This document shows positions 31,981 through 41,188 of a stretch of 58,128 bases of DNA, one piece after another. A program made the translations under genes and the position numbers. Source of the stretch: Methanarcanum sp963640855 (GTDB lineage: Archaea > Thermoplasmatota > Thermoplasmata > Methanomassiliicoccales > Methanomethylophilaceae); assembly GCA_963640855.1 (NCBI GenBank), contig CAVIAJ010000007.1:1-58128 (forward strand), read 5' to 3'. The notes beneath the pieces were generated by a model, which saw only the letters and a program-made list of their open reading frames with translations, did no database searches and was not told the DNA's origin. Within the stretch, counting starts at the first letter, position 1. The number at the start of each line of letters is the position of its first letter.

Positions 31981-32003
31981 GGGGACGGGCTCCGCCCGTC
32001 CCC
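31981..32003 (-). terminator. GC-rich hairpin after the M18 aminopeptidase
   Basis: GGGGACGGGC-TCC-GCCCGTCCCC is a perfect ten-pair stem, 10 bases past the aminopeptidase stop codon. Confidence 0.65.
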
Positions 32004-32013
32004 CGATATGTCC

Positions 32014-33432
32014 TCACTGTTTGCCGTCTTTGGCGAGATAGAATGCTTTCATCGCTTTGTACAGCATGTAGATATCGGCTTTCGACGTAATCTCGAAGGG
32101 AGAGTGCATTGAAAGCACAGGCACTCCGAAGTCGACGGTGTCGACGTTGTGCGATGAGATGTACATCGCAACGGTTCCTCCTCCGCCGTTATCGATTTTA
32201 CCCAATTCTCCGACCTGCCATATGATGTTGTTTTCATCCATGACTTTGCGGATGAATGCCATCATCTCCGCGGATGCATCATTCGTGGAATATTTTCCTC
32301 CGGATCCGCCGTATTTGGAGATGGACGGACCGCGGTTGAGGTACGAACAGTTCATTCTCTCGAAGTTCTCACCGAATGCAGGATCATATGCGGAGTTCAC
32401 GTCACATGAAATGCACATGGATTTTGCAAGAACATGCCTCAGTTCCGCACCGTAAGCGGATGCAAGTTCCTCAATGAAATCAATCAGGAACATGGAACTC
32501 AGACCAGTAGGTCCGTCGGATCCCGTTTCTTCCTTGTCCGCAAGTACTGTAACTGTGGTGTATTCTGGATCTTCGGTATCGATTTCAGCCATGATGTTCG
32601 CGTATGCGCATACGCTGTCATCCTGACCGTACGCACCAATCATGGACCTGTCGAATCCCACATCCTTAGGTTTGAATGCGGGTACCGCACACAGTTCCGC
32701 GGAAAGGAAATCGGATTCGTCGATTCCGTACTTCTCAAACATAATGTTGGCTATGTTGAGCTTGACTTTCTGCGACACTTCGTCGTCATTGAAAGGCCAG
32801 CTTCCGATGAGGATGTTGAGCTGCTCACCCGTTATGATTTCAGTGGCGGGTTTCTTCATCTGATCTCTTGCGAGGTGGGGAAGGAGATCTGTCACACAGA
32901 ATGTAATGTCATCCGATTCTTCACCGATTGCGATCTTCACTTTCTTTCCGTTCTTGAGAGAAACGACTCCGTGTAACGCAAGAGGGATTGCAGACCACTG
33001 GTACTTCTTGATACCTCCGTAGTAGTGGGTCTTGAAGTATGCCATTTCGGTGTCTTCGAAAAGAGGGACGGGTTTGAAGTCGAGTCTCGGACTGTCTATG
33101 TGACTCGCACCTATCCTGACACCTTCGGAAATGTCCTTCTTACCGATTGTAACCATTATCAGATTCTTACCGCGGTTGTTGAAGAAGATCTTGGAACCGC
33201 TCTTGTATTTGGTACCGGGAACGAACTCTTTGTATCCGTTCTTTTTGAGAAGGGGTATTGTGTAATCGACGACTTCCCTCTCTGTTTTGTTCATAAGGAA
33301 CTCTTTGTATCCTTCGCAGAATTCCATAGATTCGTCAAGGAAACCGTGTTCCTTTGCACCAATGGATTCGGACTTCCTCAGAAGTTTCTCCTCAAGCTTC
33401 TTGCCTTCGGATTTTTTCTTCTTATCGGCCAT
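32014..33432 (-). CDS. M18-family aminopeptidase
   Basis: A 472-residue metallopeptidase of the M18 (aspartyl aminopeptidase-like) family. The metal-site motifs are visible: GASHIDSPRLD (first His), GQDDSVCAY (bridging Asp), ADKEETGSDGPTG (Glu pair) and the C-terminal LSMHSPFE (His). It would remove N-terminal residues from peptides in the cytosol. The N-terminus is unusually lysine-rich (ADKKKKSEGKKLEEK). AAGGTGA stands five bases before the ATG at 33432, which I prefer to an in-frame GTG at 33441 that lies inside that ribosome site. Single gene with a hairpin downstream. Confidence 0.85.
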   Translation of the reverse strand: MADKKKKSEGKKLEEKLLRKSESIGAKEHGFLDESMEFCEGYKEFLMNKTEREVVDYTIPLLKKNGYKEFVPGTKYKSGSKIFFNNRGKNLIMVTIGKKDISEGVRIGASHIDSPRLDFKPVPLFEDTEMAYFKTHYYGGIKKYQWSAIPLALHGVVSLKNGKKVKIAIGEESDDITFCVTDLLPHLARDQMKKPATEIITGEQLNILIGSWPFNDDEVSQKVKLNIANIMFEKYGIDESDFLSAELCAVPAFKPKDVGFDRSMIGAYGQDDSVCAYANIMAEIDTEDPEYTTVTVLADKEETGSDGPTGLSSMFLIDFIEELASAYGAELRHVLAKSMCISCDVNSAYDPAFGENFERMNCSYLNRGPSISKYGGSGGKYSTNDASAEMMAFIRKVMDENNIIWQVGELGKIDNGGGGTVAMYISSHNVDTVDFGVPVLSMHSPFEITSKADIYMLYKAMKAFYLAKDGKQ

Positions 33433-33581
33433 CTCTTTCACCTTACGGTGATATCGTAGACGGCGATATTAGGATTTCCCAAAAATCATGATAATGCAGA
33501 TTGAAGAGAACCGATCCGCCTTAAGTTGAAAGATATGCATCCGCTGTTGTCGAACAGACATTTGGAAACAATATGCGGATT

Positions 33582-34275
33582 TTATTCTTTGAAAATAACG
33601 CTGAATTCCAATTTTACATCGGAAAGTGAAAAGTACGGATCGGCAACATTTCCGCTGATTTTTACTTCGTATTCGCCGGAACTTCCTTTGAACCAGTAAT
33701 CGTTGCCCTTATCAAGATCGGATATAGTGGCGGCCGTACTCAGCTTCTTATTTTCATTTTTGACATATTTCGTCGATTCTCCCCATAACTGAGAGCTGAC
33801 TGTGACTTTCTTTTCCACAGAATCCCTGTCGGATCCGTTGAAAGGGCCTGTAATCGATATCGTAATGCTGTTGCTGCTGCTCGAAAAAAAGATGATTCGA
33901 AAGAGTGATGCCGAATGTGAAATCTTTATCCTTGGGAACAGTGAGACTGATGTCAAAAGTACTGCTGCGGGCGGAAATATCGTCGTCATCGCTTCCCTTC
34001 TGACGGATGATTACTTTTTCATAGTCGTCACCGAGGGTTTTGTCATCCTCGACATATTTGAATTCCATCTCCGTCTCCTGTCCGCTTCCTTTATCGATAA
34101 GATCGGGATTGGCTTCCTCACGAGTGTAAACCGGCGACGGTACAAAACTTATGTCGACATTTTCTGTCATTGTGAAAGACGTTTGAAGACAGACTGCGGG
34201 CTGAACGGCAAAAGTGAGCATGAGCGCCGATACAAATGATATCAGCACCGTGTTTCTCACTGCTTTGCCGTTCAT
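33582..34275 (-). pseudogene. Exported protein of unknown function, interrupted by a frameshift at a T7 run
   Basis: Two overlapping frames make one protein if a single T is removed from the seven-T run (complement of 33894-33900). Frame one (from the ATG at 34275) encodes a signal peptide (TVLISFVSALMLTFAV) and a beta-rich acidic domain up to ITLSNHLF. Frame two continues with SSSNSITISITGPFNG to the stop at 33582, for a total of about 230 residues. Composition resembles small TasA/SipW-type exported proteins, but I do not recognise the family. The shift could be a real mutation, slippage-mediated switching, or a sequencing error. GGGGACTT precedes the ATG. Confidence 0.65.
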
Positions 34276-34304
34276 AAGTCCCCGCCGTCTGCCGAATAAT
34301 GTGT

Positions 34305-34595
34305 TTATTCGGTAAGTCCTTCTACCACGATGTTGACTGTTGCCGCAGCATTCAGAGTCTTGATTGCATCAGTTACAGTTGTGTCACTGTCCAGAACCAG
34401 AGCGATGTTGAGCTTCAGATCCGTTGATGCGGTAGTAATTTCGCCGGCCGCGAATGTTCCGTCACTTACGGTTGCCGTAAGTGCGGGAAGTCCGACTGCT
34501 GTAAGATCGACGGATGTAACAGTCACAGTTACTTTGTATTTGGTGTATGCGCCGGTGTTGTTGGTAATCTTGACTTCTTTGTCCTTTGCGAAGAG
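34305..34595 (-). pseudogene. 5'-truncated remnant of an exported beta-rich protein
   Basis: The frame encodes about 96 residues with the look of a surface-protein domain (DKEVKITNNTGAYTKYKVTVTVTSVDL ... TAAS-like Thr/Ala/Val-rich tail ending EGLTE), but no ATG or ribosome site opens it. The first possible start is a GTG at 34526 in mid-strand, and the frame runs directly out of the end of the parvulin gene. Probably a leftover C-terminus of a TasA-like protein. It may originally have been paired with the frameshifted gene 30 bases downstream. Confidence 0.45.
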
Positions 34596-34596
34596 A

Positions 34597-34878
34597 TTAT
34601 TTCTGATCCTTGATCAGGATTACATGATAGCCGAATTCGGTTTTCACAGGTCCGATTACGTCGCCCTTCTTTCCGTTGAAGCAGGCTTCGTCGAATTCTT
34701 TCACCATGTCTCCCTTTCCGAACCATCCGAGGTTTCCGCCTTTCTTTCTGGAAGGGCATTTCGAGAACCTTTTTGCCAATGCTTCGAAGTCCTCTCCCTT
34801 CTGAAGACGATCCATAATCTTCTTTGCGTCATCCTCTTTGTTGACAAGGATGTGTGCTGCGTTGACGGATTTTACCAT
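34597..34878 (-). CDS. Parvulin-type peptidyl-prolyl cis-trans isomerase
   Basis: A 93-residue single-domain parvulin (PpiC/rotamase family). Typical segments are AAHILVNKEDDAKKIM at the start, GEDFEALAKRFSKCPS, KKGGNLGWFGKGDMVKEFDEA and GPVKTEFGYHVILI. It has no signal peptide, so it acts in the cytosol on prolyl bonds of folding proteins. A TATA box (TTTTAATAAG, 34899-34908) is centred about 26 bases before the ATG, so the message should be leaderless. Confidence 0.93.
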   Translation of the reverse strand: MVKSVNAAHILVNKEDDAKKIMDRLQKGEDFEALAKRFSKCPSRKKGGNLGWFGKGDMVKEFDEACFNGKKGDVIGPVKTEFGYHVILIKDQK

Positions 34879-34949
34879 ATCTGCGTGATAATCTATTACT
34901 TATTAAAAGAAGAGTAAGAGGTTTGGTAAGAGGTTTGAATGAAAGGGAT

Positions 34950-36938
34950 TTACTCTTTCATACCGCAGGGGATGATTTTGAGCACATTCACACTGCTGTA
35001 TGTGTTCGACGCAGCCGAAGACTGGGAATACGAGGGAACGACACCTATTGTGAAATCGTTTCCTTTACCGTCGTCAGTTGACGTTGTCTCACAGTAGAGA
35101 TAGTAAGTTGTGTCTCCGTTCTTGTTGTAGAGATATGTCTTCTGTACTCCGTCTTCGTAAAGTGCGTAGTACTGATACGAACGGCCGAACATACCGAAAC
35201 CGCCGATACGTTCGCTCTTCAGTCTGACATCGGATGAGGTATATCCTACGTCGGTCATGTCTATCGCACCTGTTGCGTGACCGCTGAAGATCATCAGTGC
35301 CGTGTTGTATCCCATTGCTTTTCCTACGGCGCAGAAGAGAATCGACGTATCCTCGCAGTCTCCGTTCATGTCGTAGAGAGTTTCCAGCGGATACTTCCAA
35401 TACTCTTCCTGACCTGCGGACTCGGTATCGTACTTGTATTCTATTGCTTCCTGCGTAAATCTGAGGAGAACGTTTGCTCTCGTCATACTGTCGAGACCTT
35501 TCGTCGCTTCCGTGATGTATTCCGCAATCTGTCTGACGTACTTGTCATCGTATGTGATGAAAGTAAGATCGTGTTCCGCCGAACCCAAAGTACCGAGGTC
35601 TCTTTCGATGTCGTCTGTCTTGTATGTAAGGTAATCTGAATACCTGATGTCGAGAGTCAGTGAGTAATTCTTATCTCCGGATTTCCACTCATATGTCTTC
35701 GGAACCGTACCGTCCGCAAGAACGGAGTATACCTTACCCAAAGTCGCATTCTCTCCGATGCATGACAGTGTGTATGCACCCATATCGTTGAAGACATACG
35801 AGAAAGACGTTCCTGTTTCAACCTTTATTTCTCCGTCGGACGAACTGAGTGTCCACGTAACCGCTTCCGTACCTTCTGCGGATTTGGTGTATGCCTCTCC
35901 GGTGTTTACACTTACATCGTATGTCTTATCGTTGAGTGCGTAAACCGTTGTATCGCTGAGGATCTTTTCGATTTCATATGTATTGGATTTCGAAAGAAGG
36001 TCCCCGTTTCTGTCATACCAACCGCTGAAACCGTCACCCGATGCCGTGAGTGTAACCGTGGAACCTGCGGAATAATCTCCGTTACCCGCAACAGACACGC
36101 CGTCTCCCGCGTATACGGTTACGGCGTATTCGCTTTTGATATTCTCGGAAAGGATACTGTCGATGAGATATTCGCTTACATAATCGGCATATCCCGTTTC
36201 GTATTCCGAGTGAACCTTGACAAGCAGCCATCCGTAGATGTAATACTGTGTTTCCGTGTGCGATACGGAAGATGATTCGTCTTTAAGCGTAAGTGTAACG
36301 GATTCCGTGTTCACTACCCATCCGTCGATATCGAGAGAGACGGAAGTGGTGTCGGATTCCGTGTACTTCTCATTCTCTTCCCTGTCATCGGTAGACCATT
36401 TGACTGTTTCCGATTCGGAAAGAACGGTACCGTCCTGAGTGCATGTACCTCTGACGGAACGGTAGAGGTACTTATCGGACGACTCGTAACTGAGGTATGT
36501 CTGAGAATAGGTTCCGTATGCTTCGCTCATATACGTACCGAAGAAAGTCGACTGCATTGTTCTGGTGTATGTATTCAGCTTGTATCCGTGGCCCTCTATG
36601 CTGTCGTCCCACAGAGCGTATAACGTGAGGTCTCCGGACATATCTGCGGGAATGTACAGAAGATTCTGAGTGCATTCTTTATCCGTATACCATCCGAAGA
36701 ATTTCATATTTTCATTTTCATTTGTAGGGCATCCCAAATCGGTTATCGTACCCGCTTTGTAGGATGTCGGTGAATTCGGATCGGCGGTACCGCCGTTCAG
36801 TTCGTATGTGATGCTGTATTGCTTTCCGCTTACATCTACGTCCGTATTCTGTGGCGAAGACACTGCAGCTAACATACCTGCGGATAAGACGACAATCACC
36901 ACTATCGCCGTAACCGCCAATGCAGTTTTGGAGACCAT
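34950..36938 (-). CDS. Membrane-anchored extracellular transglutaminase-like protein with InlB-like repeat
   Basis: A 662-residue protein. Residues 5-27 form an N-terminal signal anchor. Residues about 40-112 form an InlB/Listeria-type repeat (YSITYELNGGTADPNSP ... FFGWYTDKECT ... LTLYALWD). A long beta-rich region follows with a second, weaker such unit near 290-340 (GFSGWYDRNG). The C-terminal 200 residues are transglutaminase-like, with Cys in MNGDCEDTSILFCAVGKAMGY and His in FSGHATGAIDM. It could be a surface cysteine peptidase or crosslinking enzyme. TATA-like CATTTAATCC lies near 36970-36979. Monocistronic. Confidence 0.8.
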   Translation of the reverse strand: MVSKTALAVTAIVVIVVLSAGMLAAVSSPQNTDVDVSGKQYSITYELNGGTADPNSPTSYKAGTITDLGCPTNENENMKFFGWYTDKECTQNLLYIPADMSGDLTLYALWDDSIEGHGYKLNTYTRTMQSTFFGTYMSEAYGTYSQTYLSYESSDKYLYRSVRGTCTQDGTVLSESETVKWSTDDREENEKYTESDTTSVSLDIDGWVVNTESVTLTLKDESSSVSHTETQYYIYGWLLVKVHSEYETGYADYVSEYLIDSILSENIKSEYAVTVYAGDGVSVAGNGDYSAGSTVTLTASGDGFSGWYDRNGDLLSKSNTYEIEKILSDTTVYALNDKTYDVSVNTGEAYTKSAEGTEAVTWTLSSSDGEIKVETGTSFSYVFNDMGAYTLSCIGENATLGKVYSVLADGTVPKTYEWKSGDKNYSLTLDIRYSDYLTYKTDDIERDLGTLGSAEHDLTFITYDDKYVRQIAEYITEATKGLDSMTRANVLLRFTQEAIEYKYDTESAGQEEYWKYPLETLYDMNGDCEDTSILFCAVGKAMGYNTALMIFSGHATGAIDMTDVGYTSSDVRLKSERIGGFGMFGRSYQYYALYEDGVQKTYLYNKNGDTTYYLYCETTSTDDGKGNDFTIGVVPSYSQSSAASNTYSSVNVLKIIPCGMKE

Positions 36939-36986
36939 GCTATCGCAGAACTGTACGTTTGCATTGGATTAAATGTTAACTCTCGT

Positions 36987-37002
36987 CCCGCCTTTCGGCG
37001 GG
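36987..37002 (-). terminator. Hairpin after the MATE-HATPase gene
   Basis: CCCGCC-TTTC-GGCGGG six-pair stem, 25 bases past the stop of the last gene of the Lux/partner-switch operon. No T-run. Confidence 0.4.
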
Positions 37003-37026
37003 CGTAATGCGTTTATATTACATTTT

Positions 37027-38736
37027 TCAGAAAGTGAATCTCACATTATTCTGCCCGAGAGCACGGGAGTATGTCATCGATTTACACATACCTTTGACAA
37101 TATGTATTCCGTTGCCTTCGCCGTCGAATTCCATGGGATTGAAGAGCGCTCCGTCGTCACGTACCGTGACAGATGCTTCCTCACCGACTCTCACCGTCAG
37201 ATCCATGAACTTCCCGGGATCGGAATGAAGGCTGTGTTCGCACACATTGATCACCAATTCCTCACAGCATACGAGCGCTCTGTTCACCCTGTCTTCGGAT
37301 ATGCTGTTGGATATCAAAAACGATGAAATTTCTCCGAATACCTCTTCCAGATTTTTACCGTCGCCCGACACGGAATATACGGCGGTAGGTACGGAAGGCA
37401 TACGGCCGAGAAGGAATCCGTGTAACGACGGATCCCTGTGACGCAATGTCAGTGAAATTGCGGCGGTAATAACAAGCATAACCGCTTCCCCGAGAGTGAA
37501 AGATGCCCAAATCATATCCGGATTCATACCTGCCGTGGCTATTGCGATAATCATTACCGCAAGCGGCTGCATCACGGAAACGAACACGGATATCTTCCTG
37601 TTTCCGAGAATCTGGAATAAGATTATTACTGCATAGTTCACGCCGTAAAGAAGAATGCTCGGAGCGAACAATCTCAGTGCGGATGACGATGACTCCACCA
37701 ACGATGCTTCGTTTACACCGAATACATTGCAGAACAGCCACGGAACCGCAATGACGGCAATCACAAGTATTCCCAGAGATGTAAGCAATACCTTCGCCAG
37801 CGTTCTTGTGAGGTATGATATTCCTTCCGTGTCTCCGGAACCGTATAACGTACCGCCTACAGGCTGTACGGTCTGACACGTACCGCCGATCATCATGGTC
37901 GCAAGCATCAGAACGTTCATGGCGACCGCCATAGTCGCCATACCCGAAGCCCCGAGATATTCGAGAGTAAGGGAATTCATGCAAAGCATTTTGGCAACCA
38001 TCATCACCGATGCCAATGCAACGGGTGCGCCGAATAACAGCATCTGAGGTATGTATCCCGCACCTCCCGAACTGAGACGGAACATCGTCGTTACACGTGA
38101 TTTTATCAGATGGATAACAAGAATAACCGTACCGACGGCAAAACCTGCTACCGTAGCGAGAGAAGCTCCCGTCAGCCCCGTTCCTGCTGCGACGAATGAT
38201 GCGCAGAGCACCGCGGAAATTATGTTCGCGGTTATCAGCGCAACAGTCGCAACGGCGGGAGAACCGTCCACTCTGACGAACATCGCCAATCCCGGAAGGA
38301 ACATGTATGCGGCACCGCCGATCAATGCTATTCTCACATAGTCTGTCACCAGCGGAAGCAGTCCTCCGTCGGAACACAGCAGTCCCGAAATTTTATCGGG
38401 TACCGTCAGCCCTAAAATGAGAGACAAAACACTCATCAGAAAGAGAAGAACCACAGCCGAAGTGAATATCTTCCCCGTACTGTCCGCAGAACCCTTTCCG
38501 ACAAGGACTGCGCATAACACGGCACCGCCTACGCAGATCAACGCAGTGATTGCATTATACATCTGTATCAGCGGAGATACGAGATTCACAGCAGATAACT
38601 CGGAATGACCCATCATATTGCCGACGATAATTCCGTTGACAACCACTCCCAACGTAGTTGCCATAACCGCAAGTATCGTCGATGCCGCGAACGTTCTGAA
38701 GGCTTTGTTGACAAGATACGGCGAACGGCTACTCAT
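37027..38736 (-). CDS. MATE-family transporter fused to a C-terminal HATPase (RsbW-like) domain
   Basis: A 569-residue fusion. Residues 1-445 are a MATE/DinF-type exporter with about 12 hydrophobic helices. Residues about 455-569 are a GHKL ATPase of the anti-sigma-factor kinase type with intact N-box (EELVINVCEHS, Asn at about 497), G1 (DDGALFNP) and G2 (GEGNGIHIVKG). In bacteria such HATPase domains phosphorylate STAS partners, and a STAS gene lies in the same operon (43786). This suggests transport activity is switched by partner binding or that the transporter recruits the kinase to the membrane. The start overlaps the upstream gene as ATGA. The transported substrate is unknown. Confidence 0.85.
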   Translation of the reverse strand: MSSRSPYLVNKAFRTFAASTILAVMATTLGVVVNGIIVGNMMGHSELSAVNLVSPLIQMYNAITALICVGGAVLCAVLVGKGSADSTGKIFTSAVVLLFLMSVLSLILGLTVPDKISGLLCSDGGLLPLVTDYVRIALIGGAAYMFLPGLAMFVRVDGSPAVATVALITANIISAVLCASFVAAGTGLTGASLATVAGFAVGTVILVIHLIKSRVTTMFRLSSGGAGYIPQMLLFGAPVALASVMMVAKMLCMNSLTLEYLGASGMATMAVAMNVLMLATMMIGGTCQTVQPVGGTLYGSGDTEGISYLTRTLAKVLLTSLGILVIAVIAVPWLFCNVFGVNEASLVESSSSALRLFAPSILLYGVNYAVIILFQILGNRKISVFVSVMQPLAVMIIAIATAGMNPDMIWASFTLGEAVMLVITAAISLTLRHRDPSLHGFLLGRMPSVPTAVYSVSGDGKNLEEVFGEISSFLISNSISEDRVNRALVCCEELVINVCEHSLHSDPGKFMDLTVRVGEEASVTVRDDGALFNPMEFDGEGNGIHIVKGMCKSMTYSRALGQNNVRFTF

Positions 38737-41186
38737 CTTAAATCTACCACCGGGGTGACCTTGAGACTTGTCTTATTCACCCTGAATCCGTCACGTCCCA
38801 CATTGCGTACTTCGAATCCCATGATTCCCGTGGGAATTGTTTTGGCAAACGAATCGTATTCTTTCACGAGAACATCGGCTGCATCCGCGGTCGTAACCGA
38901 GGAGTCGTCGATACAGAGGACCATCTTATCATTGAGTCCCTCTGTTTCCAGTAAAATCTGCATATTGCCACGGTATCCGAACGAATCGCTGAAAATTTTG
39001 GATATTCTTCTGAAATTGAAGAACGTACCGCCTATGCGCATAACATCCCCGTACCTTCCGAGAAGTCTGAACCTCGGTTCTTTCCTTCCGCAGGGGCAGT
39101 CTCCGTCGATCCATTCTCCCATATCTCCGATTTCGTATCTGCTGGTTCTTCCGTTTTCTCTGAGATATCCCGTAAAGATCAGTCTTCCGGGTTCCCCGGG
39201 ATCCGCGGGTTCGTCGGAATCCATTTTCAGAATTTCCATTCTCTGGATTTCGCTGTTGAGATGGAACTCGTTTCTTCCGCAGTACTTACAGCAGTAGCCC
39301 ATCGTTCCAGTTTCGTTTGCGCCGTATAACATGGACTGTATATCCTTAATACCGAATTCCCTGTCAAGCCAATCGACCTGACCCGAAGAGAACATCTCTC
39401 CGCCGTAGAATATCTTGCGGATTCTGCCGTATTCTTTCAGTAAATCGTGATTTTCCTGGAAAACTTTGATGATGTAACTCGGCGCACCCATAACAGCGGT
39501 TGCTTTTCCTATTACCATGAACTGCGCAACCTGTTTCACGTCATCCAATCCACTTATGTTCAGATTGCGGACGCCCATTCCGTCAAAGATGGAAATAAAG
39601 AAATTCATTCCTCCGTAGAGACTTCCCGCTTTCAATAAATCGGCGACAACATCATTATCGGGATCGAGGCCGAGAGCCATCATCGCCTTCTTTCCCGGTT
39701 CCACGATGTATCTGCGGTAATCTCCTTCGCTGTAACTGCAGAATACGGGTGCACCTGTCGTACCTCCGCTCTTGGTGAGGACACGCGTACCGTCTTCGGG
39801 TACCGGAGGATAGTCTTTCTTACCCTGAATCGGTCCTTCGGGAACGAAAGGTTCGGGTTCCCTCAGTTCCTTCATGCCGATGATTCCGTTCATCGGAATG
39901 TCGACACGCATGGAAACTCTTCTCATGAATTTGGGTAAAGCGAATCCTCCGTCGTGGGGTTCTCCTGCGTAACTTGCGCTCATTGAGTCTGCGGGAGTTA
40001 TTCTCTGCACTCCCGCACGGTAAAGTGATGATGAAATCTCTTCCAATTCATTGATAGAGCATACGAGACCGCAGGTCTGAAGGTATCTGCGCATTCCTCT
40101 CAGCCCGCTTACGAGATTTTCTCTCTTCAGAGGAGAGAGCCATACCGTTCTGAACAGAGGAGAAGGCATGAATTTCGTTGTGTAACTGACTAAGATTCTG
40201 TATGTGTGTTCTTTGTCTTCGATAACGTTTCCGTCATTGAAGTATAAGTCACTCCTGTGAAGTTCGCGTACTGTCGTAATCTCAGCGGATTCCGCTCTGT
40301 CGGGTGCTTTGCGGGGAAGCATTTCACGTGCTTTATCCAAGGATTCCGCAAGAAGAGCTGCCATTCTGTCGATTTCTTCTTTATTATCGGTATCGACAAG
40401 AACGCATTGAGGACTTGAACACGACTGCTGCTCGTTTCTGCAGACACTCTTTGCAATCATATCGGCTGTGTTACTGTCGATACATGAAGACGAAACATAG
40501 GCGAAACTGATTTTGTGTCCCCATTCCACGACGGGTGTTCCGCGGGGTGCTTCTTTGCGTATGGCGGCAATAGCTTCCTCACCGCCCCATGCGCTGATAC
40601 AGTCCGCACGGTCCATCATGAATTCCATTGTCTTTTTGTCTGAAGATGGAACTCTCAGCATGTAGATGTGACTGCCGAGATTTGAGAAACCGCTCAGATA
40701 TGTGAGAACTTCCGTCGCAAAGTCACCTAAATTACGGGCAACCTTCAGGATGTTGATGTTACCCGAAAGCAATCCCTCGACAGCTGCCATAGGGGCGACT
40801 ATCGGAGAATTTCCTGCAGTTATGTGTAAAAGAACACCTACGGGAGACCATCCTTCGTAGTGCTGTTTCTTCATATCCGTACGTGTAATCTCAAAGGGTT
40901 CGTCGGTACCGAGTTCCGCGATGAGTTTTTCGGTAAGAGCTTCTCTCGAGATACCCTGTGCCAATGCGTTCAGTATCGAATCGGGATCGTCCGAACCGTC
41001 TCTGATTAACGCTTCTCTGAGATTTCCTGCATTTCCGGAGATTATTTTTTCGGATAACGATTCACATGCATCCAAAACATCGGATGTTTTCAGAGGGTCG
41101 TTAAGAGTTTCTTCTATCTCTTTGTCAAGATTTTCAAGCAATCCGTCAAGAGACTCTGCAATCTTTCCTCTCCAAATGTGTGACAT
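38733..41186 (-). CDS. LuxC-like acyl reductase fused to a LuxE/PaaK-like adenylate-forming domain
   Basis: An 817-residue fusion. The N-terminal half (about 1-400) is LuxC-like: GVLLHITAGNSPIVAPMAAVEGLL in the dinucleotide region and the catalytic-cysteine motif NEQQSCSSPQC (Cys at about 256). The C-terminal half (about 440-817) is a phenylacetate-CoA ligase/LuxE-type domain with TKSGGTTGAP, GANETGTMGY and GRTSRYEIGDMGEW, plus CCKYCG and CPCGRKEP that may bind zinc. LuxC reduces an activated acyl group to an aldehyde with NADPH. The ATG at 41186 has AGGAGGAG six bases upstream; an ATG at 41192 overlaps the luxE stop. The acyl substrate is unknown and notable because archaeal membranes lack fatty-acyl lipids. 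Confidence 0.82.
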   Translation of the reverse strand: MSHIWRGKIAESLDGLLENLDKEIEETLNDPLKTSDVLDACESLSEKIISGNAGNLREALIRDGSDDPDSILNALAQGISREALTEKLIAELGTDEPFEITRTDMKKQHYEGWSPVGVLLHITAGNSPIVAPMAAVEGLLSGNINILKVARNLGDFATEVLTYLSGFSNLGSHIYMLRVPSSDKKTMEFMMDRADCISAWGGEEAIAAIRKEAPRGTPVVEWGHKISFAYVSSSCIDSNTADMIAKSVCRNEQQSCSSPQCVLVDTDNKEEIDRMAALLAESLDKAREMLPRKAPDRAESAEITTVRELHRSDLYFNDGNVIEDKEHTYRILVSYTTKFMPSPLFRTVWLSPLKRENLVSGLRGMRRYLQTCGLVCSINELEEISSSLYRAGVQRITPADSMSASYAGEPHDGGFALPKFMRRVSMRVDIPMNGIIGMKELREPEPFVPEGPIQGKKDYPPVPEDGTRVLTKSGGTTGAPVFCSYSEGDYRRYIVEPGKKAMMALGLDPDNDVVADLLKAGSLYGGMNFFISIFDGMGVRNLNISGLDDVKQVAQFMVIGKATAVMGAPSYIIKVFQENHDLLKEYGRIRKIFYGGEMFSSGQVDWLDREFGIKDIQSMLYGANETGTMGYCCKYCGRNEFHLNSEIQRMEILKMDSDEPADPGEPGRLIFTGYLRENGRTSRYEIGDMGEWIDGDCPCGRKEPRFRLLGRYGDVMRIGGTFFNFRRISKIFSDSFGYRGNMQILLETEGLNDKMVLCIDDSSVTTADAADVLVKEYDSFAKTIPTGIMGFEVRNVGRDGFRVNKTSLKVTPVVDLR

Positions 41187-41188
41187 TC

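Noticed and set aside
34330..34917. 195-codon plus-strand frame across the parvulin gene
   Set aside because: Antisense to the clearly recognisable parvulin and to the beta-rich remnant; no start signals or family resemblance.
38605..39297. 230-codon plus-strand frame opposite luxC/MATE
   Set aside because: Shadow of the two real genes; biased, low-complexity Ser/Leu/Pro composition.
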